From the NCBI RefSeq assembly GCF_023091745.1, contig NC_068913.1:19424001-19488000 (forward strand): a stretch of 64,000 bases of DNA, given 5' to 3'. Position 1 is the first letter of the stretch. Each line of letters begins with the position of its first letter. A model generated the notes under the pieces. It was not told where the DNA came from. It saw nothing but the letters and a program-made list of their open reading frames with translations, and did no database searches. Positions 36,401 to 48,049 of the stretch are shown here, one piece after another. Both the position numbers and the translations under genes were made by a program. Source of the stretch: Budorcas taxicolor (taxonomy: Eukaryota; Chordata; Mammalia; Artiodactyla; Bovidae).

Positions 36401-37630
36401 TTCTGAGTCTCCAGAGAGATGTGACAAACTCACTGTTATTATACAGCTCTGCATTTATTGCTATATTAAGCGACAATACCATTGCTTATTTTAAAACATC
36501 AATCCATCACACCCAGAGGCAAATTTTTGGTGAAAAATTTCTTTTTCCTTTTCTTTCAAAAGTAACATATTGATTCGAAGAAGGATGTGAAAATATACTA
36601 CAAAGGCTAAAACTTCTTTATGGGTTTTCAATTTTGCTATCTTGTTACCAGGGTGCTGCGTTTCATTCATTCATTCTTCATATAAAAATATAGAGCATTC
36701 AATGAGAAATATATGTCATCAAAGAGTTTGCATCATGGTAAGCACATAGTGTGGCCTAAACAGCTCATGGTTGAATATACTATGCCATGGTAGTGCTAGA
36801 GACAGTGTACCATGTCCAGTTATAGAAATGTATAAGAAACATGTGGGCTGGTTTTTAAATTAAACTCTATTGATAGTATTTTCCATACGAAAAGGTAGTT
36901 TTATTATAAACAGAAGACTAGAAAATTAAATTTTTTAAAACAAACCATTTCTATGTTAGAAATTGCAAGCCCTGATTTCTGCTCAACTATTATTCCTATA
37001 AATTGCGTTAAGTAAAATTAAGAACTTATGCAAACGTATTTTATTATTGTTTTTAATTATCCAGAGTTCTGTTTCTTTATTAATTAAAAAAAACACATAG
37101 CTATAATGAGATAGAAAAAAATGAGAACAATGGAAATATTAGGGTCTACCATTTTTCCAAATCAGAGAAGAGTAAAATAAGTTAAGCAAAATTTTCAAAT
37201 GATTAATGGACATCCTAGAATAGCTTTAAATTTTTTTTAGTAAATGCCAATCTCAGTTGTAGAAAGTCACTTAAAAGGGGAGATGGAGTAATAAGACATC
37301 AAAATTGTTACTTACACTATTTCCTTTTAATGTTCACATCTGCATCAATTACTCCTACATATATTTTAAAATATCAATATTATGATTATTCATTAATGTA
37401 TAGTGCAATTTAAAAACTTATCTGAAATTTTTATTACCATTTGAAAGAAAAACTATATTGGCTATACAGTAATGCATGTTTTGCTTTCCTCTATATGTGA
37501 AAAAAATAATAATCTAGACACTGAGAATAAACTGAAGTGACATGAAGTAAAATAAAACTAAGTGAGGTGAAAGCAATCCTTATGTAACAGCGACCTAATT
37601 CTGGCCATTATTTGCTATTCTTTTGAAATA
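33429..37630. other. Unique AT-rich sequence, 4.2 kb
   Basis: This is the longest stretch in the window without a recognisable interspersed repeat. It holds T-runs at about 33922-33939 and 35606-35621 and an imperfect CA/A tract near 33715-33745. A 110-codon plus-strand frame at 36241-36573 is rich in Leu, Phe, Ser and Tyr, as expected of translated AT-rich DNA, and shows no motif. Confidence 0.45.
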
Positions 37631-39710
37631 GACCATTCAGGTATGATCTAAATCAAATCCCTTATGATTATACAGTGGAAGTGAGAAATAGATTTAAGGG
37701 GCTAGATCTGATAGATAGAGTGTCTGATGAACTATGGAATGAGGTTCATGACATTGTACAGGAGACAGGGATCAAGACCATCCCCATGGAAAAGAAATGC
37801 AAAAAAGCAAAATGGCTGTCTGGGGAGGCATTACAAATAGCTGTGAAAAGAAGAGAGGCAAAAAGCAAAGGAGAAAAGGAAAGATATAAGCATCTGAATG
37901 CAGAGTTCCAAAGAATAGCAAGAAGAGATAAGAAAGCCTTCTTCAGTGATCAATGCAAAGAAATAGAGGAAAACAACAGAATGGGAAAGACTAGAGATCT
38001 CCTCAAGAAAATTAGAGATACCAAGGGAACATTTCATGCAAAGATGGGCTCAGTAAAGGTCAGAAATGGTATGGACCTAACAGAAGCAGAAGATATTAAG
38101 AAGAGGTGGCAAGAATACATGGAAGAACTGTACAAAAAAGATCTTCATGACCCAGATAATCATGATGATGTGATCACTAATCTAGAGCCAGACATCTTGG
38201 AATGTGAAGTCAAGTGGGCCTTAGAAAGCATCACTACAAACAAAGCTAGTGGAGGTGATGGAATTAAAGTTGAGCTGTTTCAAATCCTTAAGATGATGCT
38301 GTGAAAGTGCTGCACTCAATATGCCAGCAAGTTTGGAAAACTCAGAAGTGGCCACAAGACGGGAAAAGGTCAGTTTTCATTCCAATCTCAAAGAAAAGCA
38401 ATGCAAAAGAATGCTCAAACTACCACACAATTGCACTCATCTCACATACTAGTAAAGTAATGCTCAAAATTCTCCAAGCCAGGCTTCAGCAATATGTGAA
38501 TAGTGAACTTCCAGATGTTCAAGCTGGTTTTAGAAAAGGCAGAGGAACCAGAGATCAAATTGCCAACATCTGCTGGATCATGGAAAAAGCAAGAGAGTTC
38601 CAGAAAGACATCTATTTCTGCTTTATTGACTATGCCAAAGCCTTTGACTGTGTGGATCACAGCAAACTGTGGAAAATTCTGAAAGAGATGGGAATACCAG
38701 GCCACCTGACCTGCCTCTTGAGAAATCTGTATGCAGGTCAGGAAGCAACAGTTAGAACTGGACTAGGAACAACAGACTGGTTCCAAATAGGAAAAGGAGT
38801 ACGTCAAGGCTGTATATTGTCACCCTGCTTATTTAATTTATGTGCAGAGTACATCATGAGAAACTCTGGACTGGAAGAAGCACAAGCTGGAATCAAGATT
38901 GCTGGAAAAAATATCAATAACCTCAGATATGCAGATGACACCAACCTTATGGCAGAAAGTGAAGAGGAACTAAAAAGCCTCTTGATGAAAGTGAAAGTGG
39001 AGAGTGAAAAAGTTGGCTTAAAGCTCAACATTCAGAAAACGAAGATCATGGCATCCGGTCCCATCACTTCATGGGAAATAGATGGGGGAAACATTGGAAA
39101 CAGTGTCAGATTTTATTTTTGGGGGCTCCAAAATCACTGCAGATGGTGACTGCAGCCATGAAATTAAAAGATGCTTACTGCTTGGAAGAAAAGTTATGAC
39201 CAACCTAGATAGCGTATTCAAAAGCAGAGACATTACTTTACCGACTAAGGTCCGTCTAGTCAAGGCTATGCTTTTTCCTGTGGTCATGTATGGAATGAGA
39301 GTTGGACTGTGAAGAAGGCTGAGTGCTGAAGAATTGATACGTTTGAACTGTGGTGCTGGAGAAGACTCTTGAGGGTCCCTTGGACTGCAAGGAGATCCAA
39401 CCAGTCCATTCTGAAGGAGATCAACCCTGGGATTTCTTTGGAAGGAATGATGCTAAAGCTGAAGCTCCAGTACTTTGGACACCTCATGCGAAGAATTTTT
39501 CTCATTGGAAAAGACTCTGATGCTGGGAGAGATTGGGGGCAGGAGGAGAAGGGAAACACCAAGGATTAGATGGCTGGATAGCATCATGAACTCGATGGAC
39601 GTGAGTCTGAGTGAACTCCGGGAGATGGTGATGGACAGGGAGGCCTGGCATGCTGCAATTCATGGGGTCGCAAAGATTCAGACAAGACTGAGCGACTGAA
39701 CTGAACTGAA
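37631..39710 (+). mobile_element. BovB (RTE) LINE, least decayed copy, 5'-truncated
   Basis: The copy begins in the linker upstream of the RT and is complete to the gaactgaactgaa terminus. It is the closest to an intact reading frame in the window: frames of 209 and 282 codons (37675-38304, 38301-39149) are separated only by single-base indels, followed by C-terminal frames at 39082-39312 and 39369-39699. It lacks the endonuclease entirely. No target duplication is evident; RTE insertions can have variable or no duplications. It lies immediately left of an L1 insertion. Confidence 0.96.
37675..39149 (+). pseudogene. BovB reverse transcriptase pseudogene
   Basis: The RT retains its whole catalytic core at codon level: motif A 'CFIDYAKAFDCVD' (near 38620-38660), motif B 'GVRQGCILSPCLFN' (near 38798-38840) and motif C 'LRYADDTNLMA' (near 38923-38955). 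'NKASGGDG' and 'FRKGRGTRDQIAN' are also intact. A one-base deletion at about 38290 ('ccttaagatg' for cctgaaagatg) and one extra G at about 39086 break the frame. Further indels occur near 39294 and 39500. No premature stop lies between these indels in the conserved frame, which suggests recent insertion. Confidence 0.93.
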
Positions 39711-39766
39711 CCACTCAAATAAGGCATTTAATGAGTTAATATAAATTATAATTTTTATATTTTTGG

Positions 39767-40698
39767 TATTACTTGTTTGTCAGTTGCTTCATTTTCTATT
39801 ATTTTCTCCGATTCTGAAGGCTGTCTTTTCACCTTGCTTATAGTTCCCTTTGTTGTCCAGAAGCTTTTAATTTTAATTAGACTCCATTTGTTTATTTTTG
39901 CTTTGATTTTCAGTATTCTGGGAGGTGGGTCATAGAGGATCCTGCTGTGGTTTATGTCGGAGAGTGTTTTGCCTATGTTCTCCTCTAGGAGTTTTATAGT
40001 TTCTAGTCTTACGTTTAGATCTTTAATCAATTTTGAGTTTATTTTTGTGTATAGTGTTAGAAAGTGTTCTAGGTTCAGTCTTTTACAAGTGGTTGACCAG
40101 TTTTCCCAGCACCACTTGTTAAAGAACTTGTCTTTTCTCCATTGTATATTCTTGCCTTCTTTGTCGAAGATCAGGTGTCCATATGTCCGTGGATTTATCT
40201 CTGGGCTTTCTATTTTGTTTCATTGATCTATATTTCTGTCTTTGTGCCAGTACCATACTGATTTGATGACTGTGGTTTTGTAGTAGAGCCTGAAGTCAGG
40301 CAGGTTGATTACTCCAGTTCCATTCTTCTTTCTCAAGTTTGCTTTGGCTATTCGAGGCTTTTTGTATTTCCATACACATTGTGAAATTATTTGTTCTAGC
40401 TCTGTGAAAAATACCGTTGGTAGCTTGATAGGGGTTGCATTGAATCTATAGATTGCTTTGAGTAGTATACTCATTTTCACTATATTGACTCTTTCGATCC
40501 AGGAACATGGTATATTTCTCCATCTATTAGTGTCCTCTTTGATTTCTTTCACCAGTGTTTTATAGTTTTCTATATATAGGTCTTTAGTTTCTTTAAGTAG
40601 ATATATTCCTAAGTATTTTATTCTTTTTGTTGCAATGGTTAATGGAATTGTTTCCTTAATGTCTCTTTCTGCTTTCTCAATATTAGTGTATAGGAATG
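39767..40698 (-). mobile_element. L1 insertion, inverted 5' segment (twin priming)
   Basis: This minus-strand segment is L1 ORF2 sequence from the region after the RT core ('NIEKAERDIKETIP', 'IKYLGIYL' at its 40.7-kb end) through 'RKKNGTGVINLPDFRLYYK' to 'EATDKQ' at its 39767 end. An open frame covers 40220-40702 on the minus strand. The segment ends, in L1 coordinates, exactly where the plus-strand segment at 40699 begins, so both are parts of one insertion whose 5' portion was inverted. Confidence 0.92.
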
Positions 40699-41741
40699 AC
40701 AACTAATCTCAAAAATATATAAGCAACTCCTGCAGCTCAATTCCAGAAGAATAAATGACCCAATCAAAAAATGGACTAAATAACCAAACAGATATTTCTC
40801 CCAAGAAGACATACAGATAGCTAACAAACACATGAAAGGATGCTCAACATCACTCATTATCAGATAAATGCAAATCAAAACCACAATGAGGTACCATTGC
40901 ATGCCAGTCAGAATGGCTGCAGTCCAAAAGTCTACAGGCAGTAAATCCTGGAGAGAGTGTGGAGGAAATGGAACACTCTTACACTGTTGGTGGGAAATCA
41001 AACTAGTACAGCCACTATTTAGAACAGTGTGGTGATTCCTTTAAAAACTGGAAATAGAACTGCCTTATGACCCAGCAATCCCACTGCTGGGCATACACAC
41101 CAAGGAAACCAGAATTGAAAGAGACACGTGTACCCCAATGTTCATTGCAGCACTGTTCATAACAGCCAAGACATGGAAGCAACCTAGATGTCCATCAGCA
41201 GATGAATGGATAAGAAAGCTGTGGTACATATACACAATGGAGTATTACTCAGCCATTAAAAAGAATACATTTGAATCAGTTCTAATGAGGTGGATGAAAC
41301 TGGAGCTGATTATACAGACTGAAGTAAGCCAGAAAGAAGAACACCAATACAGTATACTAACACATATATATAGAATTTAGAAAGACAGTAACGATAACCC
41401 TGTATGTGAGACAGCAAAAGAGACAGAGTTGTATAGAACAGTCTTTTTGACTCTGTGGGAGAGAGAGAGGGTTGGATTATTTGGGAGAATGGCATTGAAA
41501 CATGTATAATATCATATAAGAAATGAATCACCAGTCCAGGTTCGATGCAGGATACAGGATGCTTGGGGCTGGTGTACTGGGATGACCCAGAGGGGTGGTA
41601 CAGGGCGGGAGGTGGGAGTGGGGTTCAGGATGGGGAACACGTGTACACCTGTGGTGGATTCATGTTGTTATATGGCAAAACCAATACAATATTGTAATAT
41701 AATTAGCCTCCAATTAAAATAAATAAATTTAAAATAAAAAA
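40699..41741 (+). mobile_element. L1 insertion, sense 3' segment
   Basis: This segment resumes L1 ORF2 at 'aactaatctcaaaaatatat' and runs through the C-terminal region ('TCTPMFIAALFITAKTWKQPRCPSADEWIRKLW'-like, about 41128-41230; shown here as a family description) and the 3' UTR ('catgttgttatatggcaaaacc', 'cctccaattaaaat') to an A-rich tail at 41741. Together with 39767-40698 it makes a 2-kb 5'-truncated, 5'-inverted L1. I could not find a clear target duplication. Confidence 0.92.
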
Positions 41742-41784
41742 GGGGAAACACCACTAAAAAACAAGCAAAAAAAAAAAAGAATGA

Positions 41785-42251
41785 AACAAAAGTTGTTGAC
41801 AATGAAGAGAAATTGGAACTCTTGTGCACTGTTGCATGAAACATAGAATGGTGCAGCCACTATGGAAAATAGCATGATAGTTCCTCAAAAAAATTAAAAA
41901 TGGAATGCCTATGTGATCCAGATTTTCATTTTGGGGTATGTAGCTAAAATAAATGAAAGCTGAATCTCAAATAAATATCTGGAAACCCATATTCATAAAA
42001 TCATTATTCACACAGCTAAAAGGTAGAGGTATTCCAAATATTAATGATGAAGGAATGGATAAACAAAATGTAGAATTAACAAAACGTGAAAGAAGCCAGT
42101 CACAAATAGAGAAACGCAGAATGATTCTGCCTGTAAGAGGTATCTAGAGTGGTCATGCTTGGAGAAACAGAAAGTAGAATGGGGAGTTGCCCAGATCTGG
42201 GAGAGAAGCCGGGGAGAGGGGATTGTTTTTTAATAGATATAGAGTTTCAGT
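41785..42251 (+). mobile_element. Ancient L1M-type 3' region, left part
   Basis: An old L1 in sense orientation: 'gagaaattggaactcttgtgcactgttg', 'ggtgcagccactatggaaaatag', 'gaatggataaacaaaatg', 'agccagtcacaaatagag', ending 'tagatatagagtttcag'. It is interrupted at 42252 by an antisense BovB fragment and resumes further right. No open frame is meaningful. Confidence 0.85.
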
Positions 42252-42640
42252 TTCAGTTCAGTTCAGTCGCTCAGTCATGTCCGACTCTTTGTGACCCCAT
42301 TAATCACAGCATACCAGGTCTCCCTGTCCATCACCATCTCCCGGAGTTCAGACTTATATCCATCGAGTCAGTGATGCCATCCAGCCATCTCATCCTCTCT
42401 TGTCCCCTTTTCCTCCTGCCCCCAATCCCTCCCAGCATCAGAGTCTTTTCCAATGAGTCAACTCTTCGCATGATGTGGCCAAATTACTGGAGTTTCAGCT
42501 TTAGCATCATTCCCTCCAAAGAAATCCCAGGGCTGATCTCCTTCAGAATGGACTGGTTGGATCTCCTTGCAGTCCAAGGGACTCTCAAGAGTCTTCTCCA
42601 ACACCACAGTTCAAAAGCATCAATTCTTCAGCACTCAGCT
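42252..42640 (-). mobile_element. BovB 3'-end fragment, antisense, inside L1M
   Basis: The complement of about 390 bases of BovB 3' end, near consensus, truncated at 'gcactcagctt'. The L1M reads 'gagtttcagttt' on the left and 'ttttgcaaaag' on the right, so the insertion split a 'gtttcagttttgcaa' block. Any target duplication is limited to a few bases (cagttt / cagctttt). Confidence 0.94.
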
Positions 42641-42884
42641 TTTGCAAAAGTCCTCACTTGGCTGTCTCATGAATAAATCCTGTATCTGCTGCAAAATTTG
42701 GCACCTATCTGGCAAATGAACCTGGCTCAGTAACAAAGGGACATGAATCTGAAGAACTAGTAACAGCATTTTTCAAAATTATTAAAGTGGTTATAATAAA
42801 ATCAGCCTATTCATGAAGCAGACATCACATTAAAAAATTTAGTAGACTGTATTGTACTATAAAATAGATATCTACTAAAATTAT

Positions 42885-43005
42885 GGTGCCATGTGTGAGA
42901 TTGTTTGCTCAACAGTGTGAATGCATTAACACTGTACACTAAAATGTGATAAAGATGGTCATTTTTATGTTATGTGTATTTTAATTACAATTAAAACTTT
43001 TAAAA
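42885..43005 (+). mobile_element. Ancient L1M-type 3' end, right part
   Basis: 'gtttgctcaacagtgtgaatgcattaacactgtacactaaaatgt' followed by 'tttttatgttatgtgtattttaattacaatt' is the terminus of old L1s, continuing the element at 41785-42251. About 240 bases between 42641 and 42885 are not explained by either element and may be a diverged part of the same L1. Confidence 0.8.
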
Positions 43006-43026
43006 TTAAAATCCGATAACTAGCAA

Positions 43027-43052
43027 ATATATATATATATATATATATATAA
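43027..43052. repeat. (AT)n microsatellite
   Basis: Thirteen AT dinucleotides without interruption, just left of a SINE. Confidence 0.92.
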
Positions 43053-43084
43053 TTTTTAAATATGGTATGCATGGTATTTACTTA

Positions 43085-43297
43085 TGTGCATGTGTCCTCA
43101 GTCATGTCCAAACCTGTGATGCTATGCACTGTAGCTTGCCAGTCTCCTCTGTCCATTGAATTTTCCAGGCAAGAATACTGGAGCACATTGCCATTTCCTC
43201 CTCCAGGGAATCCTCCTGACCCAGGGATTGAACATGCATCTCTCGTATCTCCTGCATTGGGAGGCGAAATCTTTATCACTGTGCTGCATGGGAAGCC
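43085..43297 (-). mobile_element. Bov-tA SINE, antisense, with 10-bp TSD
   Basis: The complement of a Bov-tA: BovB-derived tail on the left ('cctcagtcatgtccaaacctgtg'), body ('aggcaagaatactggag', 'tgccatttcctcctccaggg') and tRNA-like head on the right ('gggattgaacatgcatctc' complementary to the B box, then 'tcctgcattgggaggc'). The exact decamer tatttactta occurs at 43075-43084 and 43298-43307, marking a target-primed insertion. Confidence 0.95.
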
Positions 43298-43307
43298 TAT
43301 TTACTTA

Positions 43308-44107
43308 CATATAAGTATATAATTATTTAATATCTTATACTTCAAGGATTATTTTAATATAATGCAATATAACTTGTGAATAATATTTTTTATAGTGTAG
43401 TCCACAAAGTAACATAATATAAAATTAATATCCATTTTATTATGAAGACAGGCCATATTTATTTTGATGAGAGCATTTCCGTACATCTTTTTAATGAAAC
43501 ATATTGTGATTAGATCAATCAAAGAACATTCAGATCTTGGTGTTTAGTCTGTTGAATCAGCACTTTTTTTTTGTCTCAGTTGTCTTCTTAGGAGGACTTT
43601 GCCACCTTTGCTTACTCACACAGGAATAGTTTTCAAGTGAGCCCTGGATGTTTGCACATTTACATGCTGACTAGCTAAAATAGTTACTTGAAAACTAGAC
43701 TTAACTGAGCCCTTTGTGATCTATAAACATATTAATAAAGTTATTCCTAAATGACCAAACTAATAATACTGCATCTCATTAATCTTGTTAAGACAGGCTT
43801 CTCCCACTAAATTCTAAAGTCCTTAGAACATGTGCAATTTATTTTGTGACCTTAAAACTACAATTGTCCCTATACCCATACATTTTACCTTAAAATATTC
43901 CTTTTACTGTTTTATTTATTACAAAACAATTAGGTATACTCATATCACTCCTTAAACTCCTAGTTTCATGCTGTTCTCAAATTTGGTTTAAAAGTCATTA
44001 ACATCCATCAAATTATTGACAAAACTATATATTAGGAAGAGACCAGAGATACTGTTCTTTTAAATTGAAATGATATATAAATTAATGAAAAAATTACTAG
44101 CATTATG
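43308..44107. other. Unique AT-rich sequence
   Basis: No recognisable repeat or exon. Confidence 0.45.
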
Positions 44108-44320
44108 AGTGAATATTATATGCCAAACCCTACACTAAGTTTTCCAGATGTATTCTCAAGTTCTCACAATGATCCTTTTGGTTAATATTATTAGAATTCT
44201 CCTTTATAAATGAGGATACTGAGGCATAGGTAGGTGGGGTACCTAGGTGGTAATATTTAGGTGGTGGCAGAGTAACAATTCAAATTCCAGAAGTTGAGTT
44301 CCAAAATCAGTAATCATCAA
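44108..44320 (-). mobile_element. MIR SINE, antisense
   Basis: Clear complementary MIR order: 'tatgccaaaccctacactaag', 'ctcacaatgatccttttggtt', 'attagaattctcctttataaatgaggatactgaggcatag', 'ggtggcagagtaacaattcaaattccag'. It is the best preserved MIR in the window. Confidence 0.85.
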
Positions 44321-44440
44321 TTTTTGCCACCTTGACATGAGCATCCATAATATTCCTAATATTATCATTTACAGCACATTTTCACTGCTTGTCTGAAAGA
44401 ATATTATGAGAAGTTTGTCAGATCATGTGCTGAAATGTAG

Positions 44441-44478
44441 AATATATATATATGTGTGTGTGTGTGTATATATATATT
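44441..44478. repeat. Compound (AT)n(GT)n(AT)n microsatellite
   Basis: Alternating purine-pyrimidine sequence across about 38 bases, with a central GT block between two AT blocks. Such tracts are length-variable. Confidence 0.92.
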
Positions 44479-45306
44479 AGACATGGCAAGTGTAACTTTT
44501 AGACATTACCTTGTACATGTATTAATTTAGAACATGCTCAGCAATCACTTTAAAAAAAATAAATAATTGATCCATAAATGAATCATTAAATCCAAAGCAT
44601 CATGGTTCAATGAATGACTCTGAAATCAGATGACTTGGTTGAGAAGTCAATTTTGAAACATTTCATTTTTCAGGAATTTATGATGCCTTTTCCTCCCTCC
44701 TTATGTTTAAACCATGCTTTTATTATCTTGGCCATAAATATTCACTGACATTTGTACCTATTGCTTAAATCTGTAGTTCCTTTGATGTTTCTCTTAAAAC
44801 CGGAACAGTTATCTATCTCCAGTTTTGCAGCAATTCTTCATTCTATATAGTTCTTCAAATATCAGTTTAATACACTTGACTTTTCTCAGAACTCTGGGAA
44901 ATAAGTAATTTGAGCCAGGAGACAAACTCATTTAGAGCAATTACCTGACTTCTTACTATCTCCATATTTCAATCCCTTCTTCCCAAAGTTAGATCTTTGC
45001 TTTCAGTCTGCTTCTCATTCTCCTTGACAGAAAGACAGAGGTGAAATAGAAGTTCAGTAATTTGACTTTCTACTAACCTTATAGCATGAACTCTGAATAG
45101 CAGACCTGGTATTTCCATTATCTTTTTACTTTGTTTGCTCTAAATATCACTTTTAGAAACTCTTCCATCTTGTCACTAAGCATTCAACAATATATAGTAT
45201 ATATTAGGCACTGAATGTTATAGGGCAGAAAATCTTCATGCCTAATTGTGACATCACAGAACATACCTGAAGTAATTATATTACAAATTGAAAAGTTCAA
45301 TTTATT
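44479..45306. other. Unassigned sequence, possibly old repeat
   Basis: The piece at about 44620-44690 faintly resembles MIR. The pyrimidine-rich blocks at 44940-45170 could be an old transposon remnant. I cannot name a family. Confidence 0.3.
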
Positions 45307-45401
45307 CAGGATGGTGAACACATGTAAACCCATGGCTGATTCATATCAATGTATGACAAAAACCACTATAAAGTCTCCAACTTAAATAAATAAATAAAAA
45401 A
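45307..45401 (+). mobile_element. L1 3'-end fragment
   Basis: 'aggatggtgaacacatgtaaaccc', 'gctgattcatatcaatgtatgacaaa' and an A-rich tail 'aaataaataaataaaaaa' match the last roughly 95 bases of an L1 of the ruminant type, diverged. Confidence 0.8.
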
Positions 45402-45862
45402 GGTAAACTAATACAAAGAAATCTTTTAAAAATCAAAAATTTAAATAAAGACAGAATTGGTATTGGAAAAAAATGAATTAAATTTGAGGACATATATAGG
45501 AGGGAATGACTAACTCTGTTAAGAGCAATAGGAAGGTTTGAAAGGTGAGGTAGCTTTTGAATTAGATTTGAAGAGTTTTTCCATGTTTTCTTTATATTTG
45601 CTTTGACCTTTCAGACATTACTTTTTGCTTTGATTTTTATATTCATTCCTGGTTATGAGTTATAACCTCTGCTTGTACAATGGTTCTTTTGACCTCATTA
45701 GAACTTACTATCTCCATATATTTCAGGACTCTTCACTCTACTTTTCTTCTTTTTAGTTCCCTAATTCACAACACTGGACTTTCACTCTTAACAGTACTCT
45801 TGATATTCTTGCCTTTTTGTCAATTTGATGCAACCTGTTAGTAAAATCCAAGCTCTGCAGGA
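45402..45862. other. Unassigned sequence
   Basis: No repeat or exon that I can support. Confidence 0.35.
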
Positions 45863-46064
45863 ATCAAGCTCAGATGACTCAATGGTAAAGAATTCACCTG
45901 TCCATATAGGAGATGTGGATTCAATCTCTGGGTTGGGAAGAGCCCCTGCATGAGGAAATGCCAATCCACTCCAGTATTCTTGCCTGGAGAATCCCATGGA
46001 CAGAGGAGCCTGGCAGGCTACAGTCCATGGGGCCACAAAGAGCTGGACGTGACTGAGCACCAGA
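45863..46064 (+). mobile_element. Bov-tA SINE
   Basis: A worn tRNA-like head ('agctcagatgactcaatggtaaagaattcacctg', B box 'gattcaatctc') is followed by the well preserved body 'ccactccagtattcttgcctggagaatccc', 'cagaggagcctggcaggctac' and the tail 'ggacgtgactgagcacc'. No target duplication found. Confidence 0.93.
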
Positions 46065-46158
46065 AGTAAGAACGGCAAAAGTGTGCCTCCCGGTGTGTTG
46101 TGAAAATAAGTCTCACCTTCGGGCAGACTAGTGATAATAAATTTATTCAAAACATCTC

Positions 46159-46602
46159 TACTAGTTTGTTAGGACTTCCTTAACAAAGCACCACAAAATT
46201 TTGTGCCTTAAATAACAGAAATTGATTGGCTCACAGTTCCAGACTATATACGTCCAAAATGAAGCTGTCAATAGGATTGGTTTCTCCTCAGGGCTGTGAA
46301 GTGAGGATAAGTTCCAGGCCTCTCTATTTGGCTTGTGGATGGTTACTATCTCCTGGTGTCTCTTCATGTCATCTTCCCTCTACATGTGTCTGTCTCTTCC
46401 TCCAAGTTTTCCCTTTTTACAGAAAGACACTGGTCATAGTAGACCGAAGCCAACTTTAATGACCTCATTTCAATGTGATTCCCTTTTAGAGGTAATCACA
46501 TTGCCTGTCTTCAAATAAGGTCACATTTTTAGGTACTGACTATAAGGACAATAGCATGTCTCTTTAGAGGGAATTCAATACAATACAATTCAATACATAA
46601 CA
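46159..46602 (-). mobile_element. MLT1-type (ERVL-MaLR) solitary LTR, antisense
   Basis: The plus strand begins 'tactagtttgttagg', runs through 'aacaaagcaccacaaaattttgtgccttaaataacagaaattgatt' and 'ctcacagttccaga', and closes with 'tcaaataaggtcacatttttaggtactgac' and 'caattcaatacataaca'. This is the complement of an old non-autonomous LTR retrotransposon terminus of the mammalian MaLR group. It is a single non-coding LTR with no adjoining internal region. The 77-codon frame at 46226-46459 lies in it and is fortuitous. Confidence 0.8.
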
Positions 46603-48049
46603 TTACCTTAATTTTTTCCCTTTTTACTATGTTTATCCATTTACAAATTGTTCCCCCACTATCAAAAATATTTTAAATATTTCTACTTTTTTTTAAATTC
46701 AAGACCTTATCTAAATCACCACTGCAGCATTTTCACAGATCATCTTTGTTCATTCTTCAAGAAAAAAATAAAATAAAATAATTAAAATATTACAAAAAAG
46801 GTCACACCTATCCGAATCAACAATATTTTTCACTTATATTTTTATATTAAAAATAAAGGTTGGATTTATTTCTTCTCCATATAAGCAATCTGTCCATAGC
46901 TCTAAATGATATTTCTTTGCACTTTTCAAAAACTCCTTGTTATTGATTACAATCATCTTATTTTCAGCCTTCCCTTTCTGTTGTTTTTTTTTTTCCTATT
47001 TACTATGATCTCTCTCTTATTAAAATAGACAAATTCCATTAACTAACTAGTTGTCTTTGTTCCAACTTTCTACCAACTTTCTGTTCAGTTTTAGTTCCAA
47101 GTTATTTTTTCTAACTGACTGTATGTATTGGATTTTGTTCATTGTGTCTTCCTTGATCTTGTGACTTTTTATTTCAAACTTTCTTACTGAGGGTGGGGGT
47201 GGGTGTTGGATCTGGATCACTCCCATGGCTTTGATTACCAACAATACATATACTCAGTTCTGAACTCAAATTTGAACCTTTTAAATTCCTCCCCTTGATG
47301 CCCACTGGAGTCTAATCCACCTGATCCATGGCTTTGTCAGCCTTCACATGCATGAACTCCCCAAATCTGAAACCCCCTACCCTCTGCCCAGTTCCTCATC
47401 ACATGAAATGCTATCATCATTTACCCCACTGATCAAGTAGAATTTATTAATTGAGACTGTATTAGTCATAATCATTTGGCATTTCCTTATATCCCCATTG
47501 GCTTTGCAGGGGGAAAGAATTTTGAGCACTGTAAAACAACAACAAAAATGGTATTAAATTGGAAAGATGAATTCCCTTTCATCCTCACTCTTAAGGAATA
47601 ACTTGAGAGAGTTTACTTTTGTAACCTGATTTAGAGAAGCCTTACTAGACAGGTAGACATATTTACAGAACAAATCCCTATGTCTTTTCAAAGTGATTTA
47701 TACCTTTTCTCACATCATTCACTTTTTTGTTATCTTCATTGTACTGCAGTTGTACCTCTGAAATAACACATTAGAATTTGATCTTTCTCAGACTGTTAGA
47801 AAAACATGGGATAAGACATCTTTCCATCCCTTAATATTAAGTTTGGGTTTTGGCTTCCAAAATACCCACACCTTTCCACTCCTCTCTCTTCCTACTAATG
47901 TTACTCTAGTTAAAAACATTCCGTTTGCTTACAAGGAATATTATCATGGTTATCTTAATTGTTCTCATATCAACGTTTTCCACATTCACCTTTTTCAACT
48001 TTTCCCCAGAATCTAGTAAGACATATCTTAGTAAATTTCATATTTGATT
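46603..48049. other. Unique or unassigned sequence
   Basis: It contains an AAAAT-rich tract at about 46765-46800 and a T-run at 46983-46995. No supported gene. Confidence 0.4.

Noticed and set aside
36241..36573. 110-codon plus-strand open frame in unique DNA
   Set aside because: Its composition (Leu, Phe, Ser, Tyr, Ile) is what AT-rich random DNA gives. There is no motif, no Kozak-like context and no neighbouring exon.
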